64,000 nucleotides of DNA from Struthidea cinerea (GCA_013397865.1 VZTI01005024.1:1134791-1198790), one strand, 5' to 3'. Shown: positions 14,401-26,486, counted from the first letter of the stretch. The notes: generated from the letters alone by a model not told the origin. Translations and numbers: made by a program.

Positions 14401-14999
14401 ATGTATCTAGAGGCTGTGAAATAGAAAAATAAATAAATGAAAAATCCCCAAGGATGTTGAGCAATTGCTGTTGTGAGGGCTAACCGTAAGTTCTGCTTCC
14501 AGTGGTTGGAATGGAAGTGTACTCCACAACCAGATGTACGGCATTTTCTGATGAAGACTGAACAACAGAATGTTATTGTCAGCTCTTCATCATTGCATTC
14601 CCCAGGGTATCTTATTCTTCTATATTTAAAAGCGGAATCAAAATATTGCCAAATTCTGACACTGTGTGAAATTCATCTCTTTCTGCACACATAACTGAGC
14701 TGTGGAGTTGGAATGGCACTTCTTTAGCACATTTTATTTAGAAATAGAAGAAAGGGAAGCAATTCAAAATCATACCAAAATAGTGTGAGATATGATGAAT
14801 GTACGTGAAATGAAAAAACTGACTAGTAAGTTGATTTCTGACATTTCTAAAATTATACTTGTAAAAGTCAATAGAATTGATTGAAAAATTCTTTTTAAGA
14901 TGTAAACTATTCATATAGAGAGAGTCAACATCACTGCATCACACAGATAAGTCTTCTACAACACCTTTTTTTTTTTTTTTCCAGTGATTAAAATAGAAG
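5484..14999. other. Long AT-rich non-coding stretch; 3' UTR may occupy its start
   Basis: If the exon at 5320 is real, the first several hundred bases are 3' UTR. The rest shows no gene and no repeat family I can name. It holds simple repeats: T17 at 7524-7540, (TA)n at 8377-8396, a T run near 9557-9569 and T15 at 14966-14980. Slightly GC-richer patches at 7680-8060 and 10320-10740 have no open frame of note. A 138-codon frame at 11923-12339 has no supporting context. Confidence 0.5.
8377..8396. repeat. (TA)n microsatellite
   Basis: About ten uninterrupted TA units are visible. A simple dinucleotide repeat, probably length-variable. Confidence 0.95.
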
Positions 15000-17358
15000 C
15001 AGTACAGTAAGTTCCTGGAAGAGAACTTACTGACACAGCTGGTGAGGGAGCCAGCTAATGAAGACACCCCACTGGCCCTGTTGCTTGTGCACAGAGAAAG
15101 ACTGTTGAGTGATGTGATGGTTGGAGGTTGTTATGGGCACAAAATGACAGTTTTCAATTCTCAGAGAACTAAGGAGGTGGGTCAGCAGTACTGTTACCTT
15201 CAGCTTCTAGAGGGCACTAGAGTCTCTTTAGGGGACTGTTTGAGAGAGTCCCTTGCGGTGTGGTTGTGAAAGAAAAAGGGGTCCAGAAAGGTTGGACATT
15301 CTTCAAGATGGAAATCTTAAAGACACAGGAGAAGGCCATAGCCATGTGGCAAAAGATGAGTCAGATGGGAGGAAGATCAACCTGGCTGAACACAGAGCTA
15401 GCTTTCTCTTGAGCTCAAGATAAAAAAAAGGGAGAGTTTATAACTTTTGGGAAAAGAGGCAGGAATCTCAGGAGGACTACAAAGTTTTCATAAGGTTATG
15501 CAGAGAGAAAATTAGAAGAACTGAAGCCAACTAAAACACATTGGAAACTGCTGTTAAAGATGATAAAAGATCTTTCTATAAATACATTGGCAACAAAAGG
15601 AAGGCTAAGGACAATCTCCATCCTTTACTGGCCATGGGGGAACACAGCAACAATGAATGAGGAAAAGGCTGAGATACTTTAATGCCTTCTTTGTCTCAGT
15701 CTGTAACAGTAAGAATTGTTCTCAGGGTACATTCATTGTGCTGGATGGAATCCGGGGACAAGGAGCAGAATGAAGCCTCCATAAACCAAGAGAAAATGGT
15801 CGTTGACTTCTGCACCACTTAGACACACACATCTATGGGTCAGATGAGATCCACCCAAAGGAACTGAGGGAGCTGGTGGAAAGCTTCATTGAAACACTTT
15901 CCATGATTTACCAGCAGTGTTGGCTCACGGGGGAGGTTCCAGTTGACTGGAGGCTGGCCAATGTGATGCCCATCTACAACGGCTGAAAGGAGGATCCCAG
16001 GAACCACAGCCCTGTCAGCCTGGCCTCAGGATCAGGAAAGATCACGGACCAAATCTTCTTGACTGCCATCATGGACACATGCAAGACAACAAGTAGATCA
16101 GGCCCAGCAGATCCTGCTTGACCAACCTGATCTCCTTCTTTGACAAAGTGACCCGCTTAGTGGATGAGGGAAAGGCTGTGGTTGTTGCCCAGGTGAAATT
16201 TAATCAAGCCTTTGACACTGTCTCCCACAGCATTCTTCTGGAGAAAATGGTGGCTCGTGGCTTGGATGGGTGCATGGTTCACTGGGTAAAAACTGTCTGG
16301 ATGGCCAAGACCAGAGAGTGGTGGTGCAGGGAGTTGCATTCAGCTGGTGGCCACTCACCAGTGGTCTTAACCGGGGCTTTGTTTTCAGGTCAGTCCTGTT
16401 TAATATCTTTATCTGTTACCTGGACAAGAGGATCACATGCTCCCTCAGTCAGTTTGCAGATGACACCAAGCTGAGTGGGAGTGTGGATCTGCTGGAAGGC
16501 AGGAAGGCTCTGCAGAGGTGTTTGCCAAGGCCAGTGGTACAAGGTTAAACATGGAAAAGTGTCAGATCCTGCCCTTGGGTCACAACAATCCCATGCAGCA
16601 CTACAGGTTGGGAGAAGAGTAGTTGGAAAGCTGCCTGGTGGAAAAGGATCGGGGCAAGTATCTGTGGGTGCTGGTCAACAACAGCTGAACATGAGCCAGC
16701 ATGTGCCCAGATGGCCAAGAAGGCCGGTGGCATCCTGGTCTGTATCAGAAATAGTGTGGCCAGCAGGACCAGGGCAGTGATTGTTCCCCTGTACTCAGCA
16801 CTGGTGAGGCTGTGCCTTGAGTGCTGTGTTCAGTTTTGGGCCCCTCACTACAAAAAAGATTCTGGTACTGGGGTGTGCCCAGGGAAAGCCAAAAGACATG
16901 GTGAAAGGTCTGGAGTACAAGTCCTAGAAGGAGCAGCTGAGGGAACTTGGGTTGTTCAGCCTGGAGAAAAGGAGGTTTAAGGGCACCCTATCACTCCCTG
17001 CAACTACCTGAAAGGAGGTGTTAGGCAGCGGTTCGTCTATTTTCCCAAGTAATAAACAGTGANTTAGTCAGGCAGGGGTTCATCTATTTTCCCAAGTAAT
17101 AAACAGTGAGAGGAAATGGTCTCAAGTTGCTACAGGGAAGGTTTAGATTGAATATTAGGAAAAAATTTCTTCCCTGAAAGGTTTGTCAAGCATTGGAACA
17201 CTCTTCCCAGGGAAGTGGAGGAATCCTTATCCCTAGAGGCATTTAGAAGGTGTGTAGATATGGTACTTTTGGACATGGTTTAGTAGTGAACTTGGCAGTG
17301 CTGGGTTAAGGGTTAGACTTGATCTTAAATTACTTTTCCAACTTAAACAATTTGATGT
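15000..17358 (+). mobile_element. CR1 LINE, long 5'-truncated copy with decayed ORF2
   Basis: About 2.36 kb reads as CR1 in forward orientation. It starts in the endonuclease C-terminus, with CR1-like wording around 15040-15140. It then runs through the endonuclease-RT linker (15300-15700) and most of the reverse transcriptase, and ends in the family's 3' tail (wording near ggttagacttgatctt...caatttgatgtttct at 17310-17358). RT motifs are visible: FDTVSHSILLEKM around 16210-16250 and the catalytic FADDTK at 16453-16470. These lie in different frames, and the shift falls around 16288-16294, where a run of A is one base short against the family. Many stops interrupt the rest, so the copy is dead. 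A local tandem duplication sits at 17024-17109. Full CR1 is about 4.5 kb, so the 5' half is absent. Confidence 0.96.
17024..17109 (+). repeat. Tandem duplication of a 39-bp segment inside CR1, with an N at the junction
   Basis: Copies at 17024-17062 and 17071-17109 differ at only two of 39 positions and share the run cccaagtaataaacagtga. The CR1 family carries this segment once. A single N (17063) lies between them, so an assembly artefact is possible. Confidence 0.9.
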
Positions 17359-18937
17359 TTCTAACTCCTTTGGTTCCTTCTTCTCCAGCCAAGAGAATGA
17401 AAAGATGTCATGTGATCCTTAAAACTTTCATATTTTTATCATAAATTTATAGCATCCTATAATGCCTTTCTACAACGATCTGATTTTCATTGTTGTTTTA
17501 CACCTCACTATATATTTCTTGCTAACATGGAATTCATCCCTCCTTACCTTTTGATTGAGGTACTTGGCATGCTTCATGTCCATCAGGGTGTGGGGACCAA
17601 GTTTTAATTAGAATTACGTGAACACAAGAATTCTGACTGAGAAAATAATGCATATGAAAATTTACCAAGTTGTGATTTAAGAGCTGCTAGGTGTCAGCTC
17701 TCAGACCTGAATATGATTTTTCACTAGGGAAATTACAGGTGCTGTTTCTGCCGTTAGGGAGAAGTAAGACTGTGAGCTTTAGCAGACTGAATTTGCCCCT
17801 TTGAATTTTCTCTCAGGCAATTCTTCTGAGGTAAAATTTAATGTATAAACTGAGTTTTAAAGATTCTGTAAGAAGGACCCAACCTGGATTTATTGGTTAC
17901 ATGGAAGGAAGCCTTTAGACCCTCTAGGAGATCCAGTGTTGCCTATGGTGTTGGGATGAGGGTGGGATGAAAGCAGCTGGTTAGCCTTAGTAAACTTTTG
18001 GCCTGCCATTTCTGTCTGTGTGAATGAGGCTTGAAGAATCTTATTCCCATGTCATTGCTCCTGAAGTAAACACCAAAGTGTTAATTTTGCTTCCTTGATA
18101 ATCAGATTGCTAATAGTACCTTTTTTTGTGTGCTGTAATTGTTTGAAAAAAATAGAAAATACAACAAATAGTTTATTTGTAGATTACTTTGTGTGCTTGG
18201 TGCTTGGAGAAAAAAAATGAAACACTATTAAACCATGACTTTGGTGCAATATGGCCTATTTCCTGTGAATAATTGACAGAAATATAGTAAAGTGTTAGTG
18301 GTAAATTTGAAGTGGCATGCACAGTATGTGTTTAGAATGTTTATACAGTCTCCGATTGATTCTCAGGGAGCTCAGACTAATTGGAAATAAGGTTTATGTG
18401 CAGTGAAGCAGTGAACCAGTGATATGGTGATACTGCAGAAGTGATTCTTGCCTCTGGCAATATTCTTATATATATTTGCAGAGCTCAGACATACTTTATA
18501 ATTCTGAATTACTTAAATAATAGAAATACATAATTTTGTAAATGTACCTAGGTTTACAGCATTTCAAATACTCAGCCCTCCTATCAGAGAGAGGAGGAAG
18601 GATTAGCACTTTGCCCTTTTTCCCTTCAGTACTGTTAGAAGGAACTGTAAAACTTGTTTTCACAAGCTGAGCTAATGATAGGTGGGATTTGCATGCAGGG
18701 GTATTGAAGCCGGGTTATTCAGCCCCATCTTTGTCAGGAACAGGAAGTGATCAACAGATAAGAGCTCATTTTGCAGGGGTAAACATGTTCAGAACTGTTC
18801 AAACTAGTAATAACCTTGAGTTATTATTCAACAGCTTTCAAGCAGTAAAACTGTCCTGGCTTGTAAATTGTCCTTAGTGGAATAGACTGTGGCCGTGATG
18901 GCGAGGACTTGGGATACTAAGACCGTTGTTAGGGATG
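17359..18937. other. AT-rich stretch without recognised features
   Basis: Between the CR1 and the reverse LTR. I find no convincing exon, repeat family or RNA gene. The longest open frames are about 60 codons and uninformative. Confidence 0.5.
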
Positions 18938-19086
18938 TGCACTGGTTAACCCAAGCTAGCAACCAAACACCACAGAGCTCTGTGCTCACTCCCTTTTTCC
19001 CTGATAGGATGAGGGAGACAATCAAAAGGTGAAATTAAGAAAACTTACTTTTGTTGAGATAACAACAACTTAATAACTAAAATGTA

Positions 19087-19117
19087 GTAATAATAATAAT
19101 AATAATGATGATGATGA
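19087..19117. repeat. (TAA)n/(TGA)n microsatellite inside the LTR
   Basis: Repeated taa units pass into tga units. The tract lies in the downstream half of the reverse LTR. Confidence 0.9.
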
Positions 19118-19418
19118 AAATTACAAAAAGAGAGAGAAGTAAAACACAAGAAAAACAAGTGATGCAAATGAAAACAATTTCTTACCACCAATGGACTGAT
19201 GCCCAGCCAGTTCCCAAGCCATGGCCCCAAGGCCAGCTTTCTGCCTAGTTTATATGCAGAGCATGGTGCATATGGCAGCAGATACCCCTTTTCTCAGTTG
19301 GGGTCGGTTGTTCTGTCTCTGTTCCCTCCCAGCTTCTTGTGCAATCTGAGCCTTCTTGCTGGCAGGGCACGTGAAGCTGAAAAGTCCTTGACCTAGCATA
19401 AGCACTGCTCGGCAACAA

Positions 19419-19454
19419 CTGAAACATCAGTGTGTGCTGAAACATCAGTGTGTT
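19419..19454. repeat. 18-bp tandem duplication within the ERVL-type LTR
   Basis: Two units reading ctgaaacatcagtgtgtg and ctgaaacatcagtgtgtt lie head to tail at 19419-19436 and 19437-19454, with one mismatch. Related LTRs carry this block once. Confidence 0.92.
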
Positions 19455-19548
19455 ATCAACATTATTCTCATCCTAAATCCAACACATACCACTGTACCGA
19501 CTACTAGGAAGAACATTCATTCTATCACAGCCAAACCAGGAGAGTATG

Positions 19549-20564
19549 CTAGGGCCAGGGATGTTGGTACTGGTAGGAAACCCATACCCTAATTACAGTA
19601 ATTACTTCAGGATCGAAATATTAAGGGTAGAGCTATAAAAGGCACCTGGAAGCATTTGTTTTAATGAAAAAAAGTCCTCAAAAAGCTGCATTTTTTCTTG
19701 TTCATTTTCTTTTTTAGAACTCCTTCTCTAATGGATGTACATGTGCTATAGCGTCTCTTATAGAAGTCTGGGGATTTTTTTTTCTTTTNNNNNNNNNNNN
19801 NNNNNNNNNNNNNNNNNNNNNTTTTTTTTTTTTTTTTTTTTGTTAAAGCCTCCCATTTGACACTGCTTCTGTCTCTTTTTCAAAAAGAAATTGCTTTTCC
19901 TGTTTTACTGAAATTAAAGGTGATTATTTTTTCCAGTACATGTGTGTGGGTACACAGACAGAAAGCCAGGTCCGTATTGTTTTCTCACTCATATCCACGG
20001 AAGGTACTCTGGTGTTTCCAAGGCAGCTGTCAACTGTAGCCGAAAGAATAGCACAATTTTCTTTTCCACTGCTAAGAGGTACAATGAAAAAAGAGCCAAA
20101 TTTTTTTTTTTGCCTTCAGAAGTTTCATTTCCAATACTAGGAAGGTTTTTTCCTCTCCTCTTCATCTTTCTCTGTTTCTTGAAAAGATAGAAATAAGAAA
20201 CCAGACTTTCATAATTTCAGATGGGGACAACTAGAAGACAATATTGTAATGAAGCATCTAGTCCCGTGAGTTCTATTTAGCTAAGCATCCTTTCACTGCG
20301 TTGGAAAGGGGGTAACACAAGGAAATAAGAAGACAAAAAGAAACATAAAAGATCAGGAAGCTGGTCTAAGCTGTTTAAAAAATGAACATTTAAAACTTTT
20401 AATTTTTTTTTCTGCTGAACATAAACATAGATATTCCAACATTAAATTATACACAGTTTAAAATAAACACTTTGAGAAATGGGGTAACCCTTCTTCAAAT
20501 GTCTTGTGTTTTGGTATTTGTTTTTTAAGTGAGAAAGTAGCAGTGACATGATAATTTCATAAAT
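19549..20564. other. Stretch with an assembly gap in a T-rich tract
   Basis: A run of 33 N at 19789-19821 is flanked on both sides by T runs, so the gap probably reflects a poly-T/poly-A tract that could not be read through. No gene or repeat family is recognised in the rest. Confidence 0.6.
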
Positions 20565-20702
20565 ATCATAAGTTCACAGAACAGTTTAGGTTGGAAGGAA
20601 CCTTAAAGATAATCTAGTACCAACCCCTTTGCTGTTGAAAGGGACACCTTCCACCAGACCAGGTTCCTCAGAGCTCCAGCCAACCTGGCCTTGAATACTG
20701 TG
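20565..20702 (-). mobile_element. CR1 3'-end fragment, reverse orientation
   Basis: The plus strand reads as the reverse complement of a CR1 3' terminus. An atcataagttcacagaacag start (degenerate octamer tail) is followed by the ggttggaaggaaccttaaag block, the gacaccttccaccagaccagg block and the cctggccttgaatac block. The copy is severely 5'-truncated, with the break next to an A-rich tract. Confidence 0.95.
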
Positions 20703-20766
20703 ACACAAAAAAAAACAAAAACACAAAAAACCCCAAAAACAAACAAAAACTAAAAATCAAACCAAA

Positions 20767-20806
<40 letters not shown>

Positions 20807-20885
20807 AAAAAAAAAAAAAAAAAAAAAAGAAAAAGAAAAAAAAGAAAACACTGAACAACAAGTAACCTCAAAAAAAACCCCAAAA
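20703..20885. repeat. Long A-rich tract
   Basis: Nearly pure A with scattered C and G, including 38 uninterrupted A at 20768-20805. It starts at the truncated 5' boundary of the reverse CR1. CR1 itself does not end in poly-A, so this is either a separate insertion tail or a simple-repeat expansion. Confidence 0.93.
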
Positions 20886-23640
20886 GCACAAAAGTTATAA
20901 TCTGACTTTTAAACCCATATATGCATACTTTGACATTTCATTATTTTAATAAAGCAATTGATGTTTAGTACAGAGGTGAAACAAAATCAACTCCCACAAC
21001 ACTGATCTGTTCTTCTCAAATGTTTTTAGTTTTAATAAAATTTTAAGCTATCTCAACTGGGCTCAGCATTTTGTATTTTGAGACAAATTAAGTTCTTGGT
21101 CCCTGTTCTGGGTTTATGATTCAGGTATGAAAACAAAATATGAAATCAATTGCTGAATTAAGGGGATTGGGGCAAGGATTTAATAATATGCATCCTTTCG
21201 AGAGGAAATATGAAAAAAAGAAACCTTGAGAAGACTTTGATGGTGCTGGTCTATTTTTTGTATTTTCAAATACAGCTTTCTGAGGAAAGGCATAGAAATT
21301 TATTTTATATGACACAAACAGAGATTTTTTTTTTCCCTTGATGCATCTAGAGCTCTAAGAGTAAATGAAAGACATATACTTTTGTGTCTACTGAAATTCA
21401 AAATGAATGGGATTTTTTTACTTTAAAGTTATTGATTTCATCAGCAATACAAGTTTGAATGAAAGTATTAGTTTTGCTGAATGTGGAGAATTGTTCTAAG
21501 AAGCAAATGCTCACTTTTTAACTTAAACTGCGTTATTAAAATGAAGAAAGTATTTCTCTCATTTAGAAATAAAGTTGTCCAGAAGGAGAAGTGGCCTTCA
21601 ACTGACAAACAGTTAGTCTTACAATACTAATTGTAAGATGGTGCTTCAACTACCACCATCAACAAAAATACAGAGTGCTTTTGCTCTCTGAAGGTACCTA
21701 TTTCTCGTTATGCTCCATAGAGAGAATCTAGGTGATTTGGGGAAGACATCTAACATCTAACTTAGATGGCTCAGAGGGACAGTATAAATGCCTGTCTGGC
21801 TGTCTAGGCTGTTGCTGAGAATGTGTTGGATCTGTTTCTTTAAATATTTATTAATTCTCAAAATTAATTCCTGTGGGAGATATTCATTTGCTTCTTTCTG
21901 GGCACATACAATTAACTTAGGAAAACCTTTGGTAAAAGGTTGTTTCCAGAGTATGCTCTGACCAAAAGCAGAAAAGTAAATTTATTTGTCTACAATCCTG
22001 ATTATAAACAGGGAAGGAAGACAGATTGTGTACAAGCTGCCCAAGAACCCAAATTATTACCTGGCTCACCAGCATCTGCCCACGCTGCCTCCTATGCTGC
22101 AACGGGTCTTGCTGTTTAATTGCGGTTTCTCAGGTTTCCAGAAAAAGCTGGCACTGGCCATGGACCACACTAAGGGAAGCCAAGTAGAAAATTTTGAAAA
22201 GACAGATGTTGTTAAAATCAGGTTTGCAAAAAGTAAATGCTAAGGTGACCTAAACTACGTACGCCAGTAGCTCTTCACCTGGCGTAAGTATGAGGATATG
22301 GTAGAAGAACTGTAAGAGAGAGACAGACAGACAGATGAGTAATTTCCCTATCCATCATGTAAATATAATAAATTGATCAGCTTTCTTTCAAAATCCATAC
22401 ATGATGATGTGATCTGAGAAAGTACATTAGACTTCTCCAAGAAAACTAATGATTGAGAGTGGTTATAGTGAAGAAAGGAAGATCAGAAACTAATTTCTGA
22501 GGAATCTGAGATAGTTGTTGAGAGGATTTCTCAGTTATGAAACTCAAAGGAAAATAAGAAAAAAAGTTGCAGTCTATTTCCATAATGGTCTGGATAGAAC
22601 GACTTCCTTTTTATGTACGCAATGACCTGAGACAAGTAGTCATGCTTTCTGCTCACTAGTGATTATAGCTTCACAGTGTAAATATCTGATCATAAATAGT
22701 GTGTTATTTCATACTAATGCTTTATAGATTGTCTCATGTGATTAGTACTCAGAAAGCTCATTACCTGCTTGATATCACTTTCTGCAGCTCTTCTGACATC
22801 AAATCTGTAGTGAGCTGTAAACAGAGTAACAGCAGTGATTTTGCTTTTTTACTCAAGCTGTGTATTTTTCTCATTCCTGATTTCTCAGCTGGCAAAAGGA
22901 TTGAATTCTACAACAATGTAGAGGTAATTTTATCACATAATTGACTGCCAACTTCTCTATTAACCTGATAAAAATACTGCCATGCTGAAATGAGGTTCAA
23001 ATGAACCTTTGCAGATTTGATTTTTGTATGAGACACCCACATTTTCTACAGGTTCTACTATATCAAACTACTTGTTAAAAGTATCACAATCTTAACCCTG
23101 GATAACAGTCAGCTGGTATAGGATTAAATAAAGCAAATTTCAAAGTTGTTAGGTAGAGGAAGGGAAATCCTGACTTCAAACCCTGATTAATTACAAAATT
23201 AGGTTAATTACAGGATGAATTAGAGTAGATGTAGTATTCCAATTCTTTCCTCCACTGCTCCTTTTTCTTTTGTTTTGTTTTTGTTTCTCTTTTCTCCCTT
23301 GGGAGACTTAAAACATATTCTTGACTGTATTATCCGTACAGCTCCAGGTGATAGATGCAAGTAGACAATATTTAATTAGAAACATTTCTACAAAACATTT
23401 AGTTTTTGTAGTAACTTGAGCAAATACCCAGGTGGGACTTCCTCCATATTCTTCAATAAAATAGCCATGATGTGCTCTGTTCATATTCTTGGACTAGATT
23501 TTGGGAAGTGAAATTTCAGGAATGAGATTTTAAGGGGGTTAAGGCATTATTTCTCAATATTTGAGGCTCTGTTTCAGAGGCTAAGTGCCAAGATTAAAAT
23601 GTTAATTCCAGACTTAATTAAATGACTTTACCCTCATGGT
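20886..23640. other. AT-rich stretch; weak exon-like island near 22.0 kb
   Basis: No repeat family is recognised. A short GC-richer segment at 22013-22132 is open in two frames and flanked by an acceptor-like aaacag and a donor-like ctcag|gtttcc. It has no recognisable protein signature. A small (AGAC)n repeat lies at about 22315-22336. Confidence 0.45.
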
Positions 23641-24157
23641 GCATATGAGAAGATAACACACTGATATTTTGGTTGGTGCTAAGTAGTGTTTATCCTAAGT
23701 CAAGAACGTATTTTGTACTCATGCTCTGCCGGTCAGGAGGTAAAAAAAAGGAAAAAAAAAACCACTGGGAGGACAGATGACCCGAACTGGCTAAAGGGAT
23801 ATTCCACACTGTGGAACACCATGTCCATTATACAAACCGTGAAGTTACCTGGAAGGGGAATAGATTAGGGTTCAGGGATGAGGTCTAGCATTGGCCAGCA
23901 GGTGGTGAACAATTGTACCCTGCACCACTTGCTGATTTATTTTTTAAATTTATTTTATTAAAATTATTATTTTTTATTGTTAACTATTACTATTATTATT
24001 AAATTTTACTCTGTTTCAAATATTAAACTGTTCATATCTCAACCTACAGATTTTAACTTTCAATTCTCCTCCCCCTTCCACTGGGGAAGATGGAGAGAGG
24101 GGCGGTGACTGAGGGGCTGCATGGTGCTTAGTTGCCAGCTGAACTTATACCACAACA
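23641..24157 (+). mobile_element. Bird ERVL-type LTR, forward, 5'-truncated
   Basis: The same LTR type as the one at 18938-19543 but in forward orientation. It contains the gataacacactgat block, a catgctctgcc block, a gggatattccaca block, a degraded TATA region (ccattatacaaacc), an ATTAAA polyadenylation signal near 24024, the family block ccactgggg...gaggggctgcatggtgcttag, and a terminal ...accacaaca ending in CA at 24157. The first ~90 bp of the family are missing, so no target duplication can be tested. Confidence 0.9.
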
Positions 24158-24848
24158 GCTTCAAAGTCATAAATCAGCCTTTGGTTGTCTTTAAATGAAT
24201 GACTATTTCTAAAAAGACACCTCAGCAGAGTAGTTTCCCCCCCTCCCCAGACAGAGCAGTTGGAGAGTTGGAGGTGGCATGACAAGCAACTGCAGAGATC
24301 TGAGCTCAGCCAGAGGCTGCATGATCCTGATTTGGACAAACTAGCTTCCAGAATTTGTTTGTCCCTGTTTTCCATTGTTTCAAGCTAAGGGTGGTAACAT
24401 TTAGCTGCAGGAGCTCTCGTCATCATGTTGCCTTTGTTTCCTGGGTATCTTGTGACACATGTGCTATCTTCAGGAAGCCTTTTTTTTTCCCAGTGGTGAA
24501 TACCTTTTTTTCGGTAAAATACCTTCTATTTTATGTACTCTTCCTATTAATACTGCTGTTATTACTGTGCTTATAGTAAATTATTTCAATTCATAATCTC
24601 TCATTTATTGTCTCTTGTTTACCAAAAGGAGTGGGTGGAGTGGCTTATTTGGAGTTTAATTTCTCTGCTAGTGTTAATCCCAGCATACAAAGGTAGAAAA
24701 ATTTACCTGTGGTCCTTGAGAATGGTCTTTTGCCTGTGTTGCCTGTTTTTAGGTTAGTTATGTTTGGGTGTCTTTAGGCAGAGAATAATTGACTCTACAA
24801 GAGGAATATCCATGAACAAAAGATATAGAATAGTTATTCACTGTCTAG
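24158..24848. other. Short gap between two LTRs
   Basis: About 0.7 kb without retroviral internal sequence or a credible exon. Its right end, caccc, is the target duplication of the next LTR. Confidence 0.5.
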
Positions 24849-25502
24849 CACCCTGTCCTGGTTTGAGACAAATTAAGGGAAATGCTCTGGGAGGAACGTC
24901 CCCTCCAAAGAAGGCAGGTTACAGCCACCCCTCCCCCACCAGGTTCGGAAAGAAAAATTCCTCAGAGAAAAGTGAAAGGAAAAAAACTATTTATTTAACA
25001 AACACAATGCACACAGGCAAGGGAAAAGAGCAATGCTAAATAATAAAACCTCTCACTGTGGTGAGAACATGGGTAGATTTCAGAGTCCCTTGTGGATGTG
25101 GCTTTCTCCTCTCCAGAGCTGGGGTTTTGGCATGGGCCCCTCTGGACCTTGGCGGAAAGGCGTCTCAGTGAGGTTCTGATGTTCTGGGGTTCTGAAAAGT
25201 TCCAGAAGAGAAAAAGAAGAAACCAAAGTCCCAGAGCTTGGTACTTTAGATAATGAGCAAGAAACTAGCTAAAAAGCAAAAGGAATGTAACTCTCTTCCC
25301 TGATGCAGAAGCGGAGCAGCTGGACAGAAGGAGCCAGCGAGCTTATCTCTGTTTTTGAACACAGCGCCAAAGGAATTCCACTGGCTTCCCCCCCCTCTCT
25401 TAAAGGTCTCCCTTAAAGCTACAGAAAAGGCACAGGATTCATGTCTGGGCATAGAGCAGATGATAGGGGATACACTTCATAAAGTCACCCCAAGGCACAC
25501 CC
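24849..25502 (-). mobile_element. Solo LTR (644 bp) with perfect 5-bp target site duplication
   Basis: The element spans 24854-25497, has TG and CA at its ends, and is flanked by identical pentamers caccc at 24849-24853 and 25498-25502. A 5-bp duplication fits ERVL/bird LTR retrotransposons. The minus orientation is preferred: on that strand an AATAAA signal (at 24989-24995) lies toward the 3' end and the element finishes ...CTCAAACCAGGACA, as in related bird LTRs. No internal region follows, so it is a solo LTR left by recombination between the two LTRs of a provirus. Family assignment is by eye; orientation is less certain than the boundaries. Confidence 0.85.
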
Positions 25503-26448
25503 ACAAAAGGTACATAAGAATTACCAGATATTTGACTAAGCCCTTGTGTGCTCAGTACTTCAATAGAAAAGGCACCCAAAGAGCTGTCAGCCCTGTGGCT
25601 TCCACAGGGAATTCACAGTGCCAGAGGACTACCTCAGGCCTCTGACTGTAGCTCCATCAATGGCATCCTGGCTGGGATCTCATCACCTTTGCCTGCCCTG
25701 TCTTCGCCTGTTAGGTCTCACGCCTTTCCATGCTGGTATTTTCCCTTCTGAATCCTTGAGCCACTGGTGATCTCACTTAGGACTCTCATCTCGAATTCTG
25801 TCCTTTCTCATCTCTGTACAGCATTTCTCATAGCCCTTCCTCAGCACTGTGAGCACAGTTTATACAGTCAGTCCAGACCAGGGGTGCTCTCAGTCCCTTG
25901 GTACATGGGTAGATTTACTTTTCATGGGAAAACAGATTAATTATGGATGTCTGTTCTCAGGAGGTGATTCCTAGTTTCACATTTGGAGTGGACAGAAACT
26001 TATGACAATTTCAATAGGAGCTGTAGTCCTGCTACAGTTGACTCAGCTTGGAGAGGATGTTGCATCCCTCTGATCTTGTGTTTGATTTCTCCTCTTGGCA
26101 GGATCTGTGCTCAGAGAAGGGTTTTTTGATTGCTCTTCAGAGATGCACGGCTTTCCCTCTGGATTACTGAGGAAATTTAGCTACTTAGTTCCAGATCTGT
26201 TTTCAAAGGCTCAGGAGTTACAGCATGATGCCATACAAGAGTGGTTCTCTCAATTTCATATTGGACTTATTCCTATTTCCTTCAGAGAGTATCACAAGCT
26301 TCAGAACTCCCATATGAGTTGACAGAGTCAGAGTGAAAACTCATACAGATTTCCAATGAAATGTATTGTGGCACTTGCAGGAGGGCAGAAGCATTTTAAC
26401 AAAGTTACACTAAAACTAAATCTGTCTGTCACTCTCTCTCTCTCTTTT

Positions 26449-26486
<38 letters not shown>

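Larger units (their letters stand above)
18938..19543 (-). mobile_element. Bird ERVL-type solo LTR, reverse orientation
   Basis: Read on the minus strand this follows the common bird LTR that begins TGTCCTGGTTT. It has a near-start sequence about a tggcwgtgatagaa block, a GTTGATAACACACTGATGTTTCAG block, an AGGACTTTTCAGCTTC block, a TATA-like ATATAAACTAGGCAG near 19245, and an ending about GGGTTAACC...TGCA. Length is about 606 bp. The terminal TG has become TC. Flanking pentamers ggatg (18933-18937) and gtatg (19544-19548) differ at one base, consistent with an eroded 5-bp target duplication. No internal retroviral sequence adjoins it, so it is a solo LTR. It contains an 18-bp tandem duplication and a (TAA)n tract. 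Confidence 0.9.

Noticed and set aside
16118..16980. Several open frames that could be called genes
   Set aside because: They are pieces of the decayed CR1 ORF2 in shifting frames, not host genes.
19633..19642. Strong TATA-like ctataaaagg
   Set aside because: No associated start site, gene or LTR in the right position. Isolated TATA-like strings are common in AT-rich DNA.
26102..26322. Open segment after an acceptor-like tctcctcttggcag
   Set aside because: Plausible acceptor and a stop after about 73 codons, but no recognisable protein and no second supporting signal.
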